DNA from: Cyclobacteriaceae bacterium
GTDB lineage: Bacteria; Bacteroidota; Bacteroidia; Cytophagales; Cyclobacteriaceae
Reading direction: 5' to 3'
Assembly: GCA_028278225.1 (NCBI GenBank)
Contig: JANQEU010000018.1
Span: 1-49,653 of the forward strand
Length of the DNA stretch: 49,653 nt
The notes under the pieces were generated by a model that searched no databases, had not been told where the DNA came from, and saw only the letters and a list, made by a program, of their open reading frames with translations. Made by a program: the position numbers and the translations under genes. This document shows positions 14,846 to 21,813 of this stretch, in pieces (position 1 is the stretch's first letter; every line of letters starts with the position of its first letter).

Positions 14846-15538
14846 TTAATCATTGAGAGTTATGGCAACATTAAAGAAGTAAAAAAATGAATTGAATATT
14901 GCATGACATATGATTGAATATATGATTCCTGCATTCATTCTAACAAAGCTATAAATCAAAGCCCTGAGAAAGTATGGTAATAGAATCATAGAATACAGTA
15001 AAAAATACTCGGGCTCCCCAATTACCTTAAGATGAAAAACAGCAAATGAAATACTTGTGAAATAAACAACATAAATCGGGGAAATTAGATGAGTTTTTAG
15101 CTTGAGTTCTGTAAGTATTACTCCTATGACTAAAGATACACTGACAAGAGATATTGAATGTAGAAAAAAGTTCAAATTCAAACCTGAGTAGTGAAAAAAA
15201 TGCGCTGATAAGAAGAAACTGATCCCAAAAACAGAGGACCAGTGATTAGTGGTGTTTTGTACCAGCCTGAATGACAATTCCTCAAGGATAGGTGTCAATA
15301 TCACTATGGCAATAAATAGAGAAAAATAATCACTGAAATTGTCGGAATCTCCAATAGCGATTGCCATAGGATGGCTTTTGCTTTGGTAAAGACCAGTGAG
15401 ATCTAAAATCGTCCCGGGAATTATTGTTATCAAAGTAATCAACAATGCAATCACCGCGGCGTGAACAGTAAAGGTTAGCTTGTTATCGACGCTGATCAGT
15501 GCCCCTTCTTTTGCAAAAGAATAGATTTTCCCAAGCAT
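14846..15538 (-). CDS. CPBP-family intramembrane metalloprotease
   Basis: The product is 230 residues with about six membrane helices. All three CPBP (CAAX protease and bacteriocin-processing, Abi) motifs are in order: E86-E87-L-S-F-R91, F165-A-V-F-H169 and H212-A-I-F-N216. Members process prenylated proteins or act in bacteriocin maturation and self-immunity. Directly upstream on the same strand lie two double-glycine-leader peptide genes, which makes a bacteriocin-immunity or maturation role the best inference. A stem-loop (15577-15602) separates it from the peptides and may set their relative expression. The locus lies between two copies of the B-C repeat. Confidence 0.9.
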   Translation of the reverse strand: MLGKIYSFAKEGALISVDNKLTFTVHAAVIALLITLITIIPGTILDLTGLYQSKSHPMAIAIGDSDNFSDYFSLFIAIVILTPILEELSFRLVQNTTNHWSSVFGISFFLSAHFFHYSGLNLNFFLHSISLVSVSLVIGVILTELKLKTHLISPIYVVYFTSISFAVFHLKVIGEPEYFLLYSMILLPYFLRALIYSFVRMNAGIIYSIICHAIFNSFFYFFNVAITLND

Positions 15539-15576
15539 ACTTTTAGGGTATATGCTGTAACTTATTATTGTAATAC

Positions 15577-15602
15577 CACCTCGATTTTATGTTATCGAGG
15601 TG
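15577..15602 (-). promoter_or_regulatory. intercistronic stem-loop between peptide gene and CPBP gene
   Basis: CACCTCGAT and ATCGAGGTG form a perfect 9-bp stem with an 8-base loop in the gap between peptide 2 and the CPBP gene. Only weakly U-rich sequence follows on the minus strand, so it may be an attenuator or an mRNA-stability element that lets the peptides be made in excess. This is the usual arrangement for bacteriocin and immunity genes. Confidence 0.6.
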
Positions 15603-15619
15603 ATATTAACCTCATATGT

Positions 15620-15769
15620 TTACTTTGAATCCATTCCGGTGTAAGCATCTAAAACATCGGCAAATTTGCCAACTACATAGCCTACAAAGTAGCCTACATC
15701 TTCTCCAAGTTCTTTGGCGGAATAACCTCCCTGGATCTCAAGTAATTCGTTATTGCCAAGTTCTTTCAT
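15620..15769 (-). CDS. double-glycine-leader peptide 2 (bacteriocin-like)
   Basis: A 49-codon gene, easily missed because of its size. The leader MKELGNNELLEIQGG has the GG-leader pattern (hydrophobic residues at -4, -7 and -12 with Glu at -8 style spacing, ending Gly-Gly). The predicted mature part is 34 residues, begins YSAKELGEDVGYFVGYV and contains small-residue GxxxG-like spacing (GYFVGYVVG), a feature of two-peptide bacteriocins. It lies 24 bp after peptide 1 on the same strand and 81 bp before the CPBP gene. No GG-peptidase ABC exporter is in the window, so export would rely on one elsewhere. Confidence 0.7.
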   Translation of the reverse strand: MKELGNNELLEIQGGYSAKELGEDVGYFVGYVVGKFADVLDAYTGMDSK

Positions 15770-15793
15770 GGTAATTATTTGTTACGTTGATTT

Positions 15794-15961
15794 TTACTCG
15801 TTTCTGGCTTCATTGTATCCTTCTGTGAATCCCTTCGCGAATCCTTCGACGAAGTCATTCACAACAGCTGCAACATATACTGCCGCGTGAAATAGTTTTG
15901 ATTCGCACCCTCCATCTATGGTTCGCAACTCTTCACTTTTAAGTTCTATTAAATCACTCAT
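15794..15961 (-). CDS. double-glycine-leader peptide 1 (bacteriocin-like)
   Basis: A 55-codon gene. Its leader MSDLIELKSEELRTIDGG is a textbook double-glycine leader (Leu, Glu-Glu-Leu, Ile before Gly-Gly), normally cut by C39 peptidase transporters. The predicted mature peptide has 37 residues with one Cys right after the cleavage point, a hydrophobic stretch AAVYVAAVVNDFVEGF and an amphipathic glycine-rich tail (AKGFTEGYNEARNE). It is the first gene of a three-gene minus-strand unit with peptide 2 and the CPBP protease. The two peptides share the leader pattern and helix-rich, glycine-containing mature parts, as expected for a two-component bacteriocin or signalling pair. Confidence 0.72.
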   Translation of the reverse strand: MSDLIELKSEELRTIDGGCESKLFHAAVYVAAVVNDFVEGFAKGFTEGYNEARNE

Positions 15962-16018
15962 CCCTTAAAATATTATCAATTAATCAACACTTCCAGGCAG
16001 TTGACATCTCCTGCATAT

Positions 16019-16038
16019 GCCGGTCATATGATCCGGCC
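16019..16038. promoter_or_regulatory. palindromic site upstream of the peptide locus
   Basis: The segment GCCGGTCATATGATCCGGCC is an almost perfect palindrome (CCGG-TCATATGA-CCGG with one extra base), about 60 bp upstream of peptide 1. It could be an operator for the peptide operon. On the minus strand a TATTTTGG element resembling a -7 box lies beside it. This is suggestive only. Confidence 0.35.
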
Positions 16039-16117
16039 AAAATACGTTTGTTCCGTTCAGAAAAAAGTACGGAAGGAAAAAAGTGAGTTCCTCCTGCAAT
16101 TTTTTTACTTCCTCATC

Positions 16118-16398
16118 CAGCCCGGTCGCAATTGCATTGCGACCGGAATATTCTTCCGACATTTGCAATGCCCTTAAACCTCCGACCTGGCTGCAGCTGG
16201 CTGGTATCTAATACTGAGCGCTATGAGATTGCGGAAATTTCTACCCCTACGTCTTAAATATTGGGCTGGAAATTTCGCAATGACGTTCTTGTTGGCTTCT
16301 TTTGACTGTCCCCCCGGCAGCAGGTCATTCGAAATTAAATAGCGATCGACAATATTCTGTTCTGAAGTATTGATATCAAGACCTGATTATCAGATGCT
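16118..16398 (+). repeat. composite palindromic repeat, copy 7 (modules A-B-C, start of D)
   Basis: This is the most complete linear copy: module A (16122-16173), B (16189-16324), C (16320 to about 16378, ATTCTGTTCTGAAGTATTGA, then GACCTGATTA) and the first bases of D (CAGATGCTT). The block shows the natural order A-B-C-D. It ends about 30 bp before the stop of the CRTAC1 gene and marks the right boundary of the repeat-rich island. Confidence 0.85.
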
Positions 16399-16426
16399 TG
16401 GGCCATGTGTAGGTTTCCAAATCGAT

Positions 16427-18160
16427 TCAATCACTCTCCTCAAATACGTATGTTCCCCCAGAGGCAAGGTTCACATATTTGCTTGTGTCACCGGAGGTGG
16501 GCCAGTAAACGAAGATACTGTCTGCTTTGTCCCGGTCACCAAGACCAAAAATAAGTGTGCTCACATCGGATTGGGTCAGGTAGGAGGACCCTGTGCGGAC
16601 CATTTGCTGCTGCCTCACGCTGTCAGCCCATACATAGACCATGGCGCCGATGGCCTGCAGGTTAGGCGGATCACCGGAAAGCTTGATTTGGATCTGATTG
16701 CCCCTGGCTTCCGTATCATTTCTAAAAAGCCTGGGAGGACCCCCGTTTACGGTTATTAACAGATCATTGTCACCATCTTTATCAATATCCCCGGTCGCAA
16801 CCCCGCGGCCGACTATAGGCTCTGCGAAAGACTCTCCGACCTGGTCACTTATGTCAATGTACTGACCCTTATTGTTATGGAAAACCTGCAGGTTTTGCTC
16901 AAAAGTGATGTGCTTTTCTACTGCATTTATTTCAGGCTCAATATGCCCGTTCGCTACCACCAGGTCCAGATACCCGTCCAGGTCCAGGTCGGTAAATTTC
17001 AAGCCGAATGACAACTGGAGAAGTGACGGCCTGTTGAGCCGGGCTGCTCCTGCCTGATCCTGAAAAACCGCTCCTTTCCTCACCTGGGTATAAAGTGACA
17101 AAGGCTCGTGGCTGAAATTCCCGATTGCAATGGCCAGCTTGTTATCATTCCAGACATCCGCCACGTCAATACCCATGCCTGCCCTGGCTCTGCCCCTCTC
17201 GTCATAACCTATACCCATTCTCACTGCCATATCCGAAAAAGTGCCGTCACCATTATTCATGTAAAGGAAATTGGGCTGCGTATCATTAGATACCACAATA
17301 TCCGGCCAGGAATCGCGATTGAAGTCGGAAATTGCCACTCCAAGGGATTTGCCTTCATTATTCAATACCCCGGCTTCTTCAGTAATATCCCTAAACCGCG
17401 TACCTCCTATATTTTGATATAACCGGCATGAGACCCCTTCATACACCTGGGGGGTGGCATAGGATTTTGTCTTCCCATCCCTTGTTACATAAATGTCCGT
17501 CTCAGGGGTCCAGTCCACATAATTCGCAACAAACAGATCAAGCCATCCGTCACGGTCCACATCCACCCATGCCGATCCTGTGGACCACACCGGCTCCTTA
17601 TTTTCGTCAATACCGGTCTTCTTAGTAATATCCGAGAATCGTCCATTGTCATTTTGTAGCAACACATTTTTACCAACAGCAGTAATGAAAATATCCATGT
17701 CTCCATCCGCATCAAAATCAGCGAAGCTGGACCCCATGCCGTACAATGTAAATGACAATCCTGCTTCTTTAGTAACATCCTCAAAGTAACCATTGCCCCT
17801 GTTGCGAAACAGCCCGGGGGTTGGTTTGATCTTTTTTGATTCGTGACCTTCCCATTCAGCGCTGTTTACTAAAAAAATATCCGGCCATCCGTCATTGTCG
17901 TAATCCAGGAAGCCTCCCCCACTTCCCAATGTCTCCGGCATCCATTTTTCCCCAAACGCCCCATTCGTGTGAACGAAGTCTATGCCCGCCTCCCTGGTTA
18001 TGTCTGCAAAGCGTATTGGATTAGACCGGTTGACGGATCGATCGGTTGTGTATCCGGGACTCTCCTTTGCAAATTCCGGCGAGCTTTCCTTTTGTTCCTT
18101 CTTTTCGCAAGCCGGCAACAGCGACAGTAAAAAAATAAATGATAAAAGATCCTTTCTCAT
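16427..18160 (-). CDS. CRTAC1-type lipoprotein: FG-GAP/VCBS repeats with ASPIC/UnbV domain
   Basis: From the ATG at 18160 the product is 577 residues (an in-frame extension to 18364 would overlap the upstream gene and lacks a signal). The N-terminus RKDLLSFIFLLSLLPACEKK is a lipoprotein signal with lipobox LPAC. Repeated calcium-binding FG-GAP/VCBS blades follow (for example FLDYDNDGWPDIF, FADFDADGDMDIF, WVDVDRDGWLDLF, FTDLDLDGYLDLV, TGDIDKDGDNDLL), making a beta-propeller. The C-terminal 90 residues (IGAMVYVWADSVRQQQ to VYWPTSGDTSKYVNL) are an ASPIC/UnbV domain. It follows the pentaheme cytochrome gene by 46 bp in the same operon, so a surface lipoprotein working with it is likely. Confidence 0.9.
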   Translation of the reverse strand: MRKDLLSFIFLLSLLPACEKKEQKESSPEFAKESPGYTTDRSVNRSNPIRFADITREAGIDFVHTNGAFGEKWMPETLGSGGGFLDYDNDGWPDIFLVNSAEWEGHESKKIKPTPGLFRNRGNGYFEDVTKEAGLSFTLYGMGSSFADFDADGDMDIFITAVGKNVLLQNDNGRFSDITKKTGIDENKEPVWSTGSAWVDVDRDGWLDLFVANYVDWTPETDIYVTRDGKTKSYATPQVYEGVSCRLYQNIGGTRFRDITEEAGVLNNEGKSLGVAISDFNRDSWPDIVVSNDTQPNFLYMNNGDGTFSDMAVRMGIGYDERGRARAGMGIDVADVWNDNKLAIAIGNFSHEPLSLYTQVRKGAVFQDQAGAARLNRPSLLQLSFGLKFTDLDLDGYLDLVVANGHIEPEINAVEKHITFEQNLQVFHNNKGQYIDISDQVGESFAEPIVGRGVATGDIDKDGDNDLLITVNGGPPRLFRNDTEARGNQIQIKLSGDPPNLQAIGAMVYVWADSVRQQQMVRTGSSYLTQSDVSTLIFGLGDRDKADSIFVYWPTSGDTSKYVNLASGGTYVFEESD

Positions 18161-18206
18161 TGATTTATTCACAACATGATTTTTTGAAATTAAAAATGGA
18201 ACTTTC

Positions 18207-21086
18207 TCACCTGAGCTGAAGCCTGTGAACCCTAATGTCCTGAGCCATGAGATTATCCCCCGGGTTTTCCATCCTGTATTTCTGGGCCGCTTTGGCGGCC
18301 GATTCATCAATGCTATAATACCTGAATGCCTCTTCCATTTTATTTGCTTCTTTTTCATTTCCAAGCATCCTGTAATTTAATGACAGATGGTAGAAGGCCT
18401 CGCGATCTTCAGGATCAATATTCAGTACATTTTGATAGGCTTCCACAGATGCATTATACTGCTGATCGAGATAATAAGTTCTTCCCAGTTGACGCCAGGC
18501 TGCCCGGTCATCCGGAAAATAATTGAGTACATGATTATATGCTGCTATCGCATCCTGGTACTGTCCATCTTCCTGTTTGACCCTTCCCCAAACCCATGCG
18601 ACCTGGGGATCTCCTGCTTTCACATCTTCACACTCACGCAAATATTGATACGCCACCTCAATATTCCCGTCCCGGAGAGCCGTCTTTGCCAAATTCAAAT
18701 ATCCGTCCAGGCGCGCGGGCTGCAACTCAGTTACTGCTTCAAAGGCTATAGAAGCTTTTCTTGTATCATTCTCGAGTAAGAGTCCAATGCCATAATCATT
18801 GTATCTGATCCAGTCCGATGGGTTGCCTGGATGGTCTGCCACTCCCAGCCCGCCCGGGCCGGTATCTGATGCCGAAACTACCAGTGTTACCTCGTCCCGG
18901 GCTATTTCAGATATGGGTAGCTCCGGCACATCATCAAACTGCCGGAAACCCCCGGGATTAGAATTATAAGCAAACTCCGTATAATCCCTGTCAAACTTTC
19001 TCCATAATAATCGTGCCCCCAAGGTAATGGTGTCTCCCTCCAGTTCTTTTGGAAATGCAAAACTGTAATGCGCGATGTCTGAAGTACCGGGAGTGATGAC
19101 ATTGGAATATACCGTGGCATGTATATCCTGGGCATTGCGTTTTTTAATAGGAATGCTGTTCCTGTCCACAAAAACTGCTTTGTAAGTATGGGCCATTTTA
19201 TCCAGCTGCCCCTTTTCGTCGATATAGCCGGAAATAGCCAGTACCTCCCCATCTTCCCGTTTAATTGTAAATTCAAGCCATCCTTCGTTTGAATCGACGG
19301 TGCCCCCGGGAAAATTATGTCCCACACCCATATTCCTCACCACAACATCCACTGTAATCTCCTCTTCCGGAGGTAAGGAAAGGGTATTATGATCAATAGC
19401 CATTGTCGGATTTTCTTCACGGCCGGTTGAAACAGCGAAAATGTCCACACTGAGTTTATCAGCCCTCAGAAATTGCACGATTTTCTCAATGGTAGCCGAA
19501 TCCTGTCGGATGAATGGTAAGGCCGTGTTTGCCGCCAGGAACCGGTGCGATTTAACCATGCCATTCTTAGCTGCAAGATCACCCAGGAAAGCCTGTTCCG
19601 GAGGCATGTGGCAGTCCTGGCACTCACGATTGAATGCCGGCAAATAAAACGTGCGGGAAGCATTCAAAGCAACACCGCTATCGTGCCAGCTATCGTATTC
19701 ATCCTGCCCCCTCAACCACCGGTAGTTGTTCACCGGCTCCGGAAGGCTGACCTTATGACAGGTCATACAGTACTCGCTTTCTTTAAAAAAAGGTTTTAGC
19801 ATCTGCCGCATATGCACACTCGGTTTGGCTTTCAGTGCAGCATCATGAAGAAATGCACCGGTAGTTCCCTCCCTGCTGGTGGCAAACAAATACGGATCCT
19901 CCTCTTCATCAGCTATATTGTAGTTGCCATTGCCGGTGAGATCGTGAATTCTGTCTATGGCATGACATGAAAGACATGTCAGTCCTGCCTGGGCTTCCGG
20001 AGAACGGCGATCAACCGGTTTGTTCATTTTTCCGGCCAGCATCAGGGCGGGATCGTGACAGCCACTGCACCATTTGCTTTTGGCTATCCCTATCCCGTCC
20101 TTCCCGTGATCCTTATATTTATCCAGATGGCTGTCAATCCACTCATTTGATCCCGTAGTGTCCCCCCTGAGGAAATTGATCGTAGCTTCATAAAAGGGAT
20201 TATTGAAGGAAGCAAAACGATGGGCGGAGGCCTCCCATTGCAAAACGATATCCTGATGACACCTTTGGCATGTTGTTGCCCCTATCAATGAATTTTTCAC
20301 AAAACCATACTCCTCAATATCCTTTTGGATCTCATCCTCTGTTCCCAGATCACCCTTCGTAATTATCCGCGAAGGCAAATATCCGCCGGTTGTGGTGGTG
20401 GAAGCCGAGGGGAAAAACGGACTATCAGGAGACACAAAGCCGGCCGGAGTAAAATCCCCTCCATTGGCCTCCTCCCTTACTGCCGGTATCTCATTTTGAG
20501 CCTCGATCTTGCCGGTATGATCAGTTGCCGGAGTAGTCAATCCATGTAAGACCGCAAGAACGAAGAAAACGCCAACGGTAGCCAAAGCGAACCGTTTGAA
20601 TTCAGGTCTGGCGGGTCTGTTGACACGGCTACTCAGGCGATGTAATATATAACCGGCCGGAACCAATAAGGCACAGATCACATGGATCCACCAGACCCAG
20701 TTATTATCCCTGCTCGCGGAAGCCGTCAGTATAAACAATCCCGAGATCCCCAGGGTAAGGCCGGCTATCACATATGCAACTCCGGTTACCGCACTTCTGG
20801 GTTTATACATGCTCCAGACTTTTGGCAGATGCGCTATCCCGAACGTTAACATCAATGCCAGAAGTAGCAATCCCACACCTGTATGGGATAATATCATCAC
20901 CTGAAATAAGACCGAAATGGAAGTTTCCCCCGTTGCCAGAAACTCCAGGTTGATCCCATTTGCCATCCGGTTGAGGAGAAGATAAAGGGTATTTGCAAAC
21001 ATGTAAACAGCGAGCACAATCGCCGCATGGAGTAACCATTTGAGATATTTTGATACTACCCACTTATTTCTGTAATCCTCCTTCAT
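18207..21086 (-). CDS. membrane-anchored pentaheme cytochrome c with TPR repeats
   Basis: The product is 959 residues. Five membrane helices lie near the N-terminus (about 17-38, 57-85, 100-122, 131-150 and 166-184). Five CxxCH heme sites follow: C273-H277 (CQRCH), C340-H344 (CSGCH), C371-H375 (CLSCH), C440-H444 (CMTCH) and C489-H493 (CQDCH), an arrangement like cytochrome c-554-type multiheme domains. Residues of about 755-930 form TPR units (for example AWRQLGRTYYLDQQYNASVE). A role in electron transfer from quinol to a periplasmic acceptor is inferred. It is the first gene of a two-gene operon with the FG-GAP lipoprotein; that pairing is common in Bacteroidota and Planctomycetes, but its substrate is unknown. 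Confidence 0.9.
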   Translation of the reverse strand: MKEDYRNKWVVSKYLKWLLHAAIVLAVYMFANTLYLLLNRMANGINLEFLATGETSISVLFQVMILSHTGVGLLLLALMLTFGIAHLPKVWSMYKPRSAVTGVAYVIAGLTLGISGLFILTASASRDNNWVWWIHVICALLVPAGYILHRLSSRVNRPARPEFKRFALATVGVFFVLAVLHGLTTPATDHTGKIEAQNEIPAVREEANGGDFTPAGFVSPDSPFFPSASTTTTGGYLPSRIITKGDLGTEDEIQKDIEEYGFVKNSLIGATTCQRCHQDIVLQWEASAHRFASFNNPFYEATINFLRGDTTGSNEWIDSHLDKYKDHGKDGIGIAKSKWCSGCHDPALMLAGKMNKPVDRRSPEAQAGLTCLSCHAIDRIHDLTGNGNYNIADEEEDPYLFATSREGTTGAFLHDAALKAKPSVHMRQMLKPFFKESEYCMTCHKVSLPEPVNNYRWLRGQDEYDSWHDSGVALNASRTFYLPAFNRECQDCHMPPEQAFLGDLAAKNGMVKSHRFLAANTALPFIRQDSATIEKIVQFLRADKLSVDIFAVSTGREENPTMAIDHNTLSLPPEEEITVDVVVRNMGVGHNFPGGTVDSNEGWLEFTIKREDGEVLAISGYIDEKGQLDKMAHTYKAVFVDRNSIPIKKRNAQDIHATVYSNVITPGTSDIAHYSFAFPKELEGDTITLGARLLWRKFDRDYTEFAYNSNPGGFRQFDDVPELPISEIARDEVTLVVSASDTGPGGLGVADHPGNPSDWIRYNDYGIGLLLENDTRKASIAFEAVTELQPARLDGYLNLAKTALRDGNIEVAYQYLRECEDVKAGDPQVAWVWGRVKQEDGQYQDAIAAYNHVLNYFPDDRAAWRQLGRTYYLDQQYNASVEAYQNVLNIDPEDREAFYHLSLNYRMLGNEKEANKMEEAFRYYSIDESAAKAAQKYRMENPGDNLMAQDIRVHRLQLR

Positions 21087-21127
21087 AGTCCATTTAAAAA
21101 AGTCAGCGCGACCATATCACGCTAATA

Positions 21128-21145
21128 TATGAAGCTATCTTCATA
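21128..21145. promoter_or_regulatory. inverted repeat between the cytochrome gene and msrB
   Basis: TATGAAG-CTAT-CTTCATA forms an 18-bp interrupted palindrome in the divergent intergenic region, 42 bp upstream of the cytochrome start. It may be a regulatory site for either gene. The rest of 21087-21272 shows nothing firm. Confidence 0.35.
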
Positions 21146-21272
21146 CATTGCCAATAATACAGGAGGTAAATGAAGTTCTGTATCTTATGCGGAGAAATTG
21201 AACGTACTATGAACTAATTGAGATCGATGCTCAGTTGATAGAAAAATGACTTGACACCAGATCGCGATAATT

Positions 21273-21719
21273 ATGATCAACTGGAATGATGTAATAAACT
21301 ACGCCAACAACGGAAACCCTGAACCGGGCCGCAGAGTCGAGAAGACGGATGAGGAATGGAGGGCTCAACTGACCCCGGAGCAATACCGGATCACCAGAAA
21401 AAAAGGTACGGAACCTGCGTTTTCCGGGGAGCTGTGTCATATTTATGATGAGGGGAAATACGCCTGCATTTGCTGCGAAACCGAACTATTTGATTCTTCC
21501 ATTAAATATGAATCAAAATCCGGATGGCCAAGTTTTACTCAACCCATTCGGGAAAATGTAATTAAATATGAAAAGGACACATCGCTCGGAATGATCAGGG
21601 TGGAAGTGATGTGCAATACCTGCGATTGTCACCTGGGTCACGTTTTCCCTGATGGTCCTGCTCCCGGCGGACTTAGATATTGCATCAATTCAGAATCCAT
21701 CAAACTGATCAGGGAATAA
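21273..21719 (+). CDS. msrB: peptide-methionine (R)-S-oxide reductase
   Basis: The product is 148 residues, a complete MsrB domain. Zinc-binding pairs are CICC (around residues 67-70) and CNTC (115-118). KSGWPSFTQPI is the family signature, and RYCINS near the C-terminus holds the catalytic Cys that reduces methionine-R-sulfoxide. There is no signal peptide, so a cytoplasmic repair enzyme is expected. It stands alone, divergent from the cytochrome operon. Confidence 0.96.
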   Translation: MINWNDVINYANNGNPEPGRRVEKTDEEWRAQLTPEQYRITRKKGTEPAFSGELCHIYDEGKYACICCETELFDSSIKYESKSGWPSFTQPIRENVIKYEKDTSLGMIRVEVMCNTCDCHLGHVFPDGPAPGGLRYCINSESIKLIRE

Positions 21720-21813
21720 AGAGGGTTTCAAATAATGCTCCTGAACACTGTTCGTAAAATCCTGCTTGGAAATTCCGGGGTTTAATGGTTTATTGGCACC
21801 CTTAAACCCATTA

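Noticed and set aside
15980-16168. Minus-strand frame of 62 codons upstream of the peptide genes
   Set aside because: Its first part overlaps repeat module A and its end lies in the leader region of the peptide operon; no family likeness or ribosome site.
120-16398. CRISPR array
   Set aside because: Repeats are long, modular and hairpin-forming, unevenly spaced by whole genes, and no cas genes are seen.
21170-21217. 15-codon frame with a perfect AGGAGGT site and a CxxC
   Set aside because: Very short and in a genome that seldom uses such sites; without conservation data it cannot be supported.
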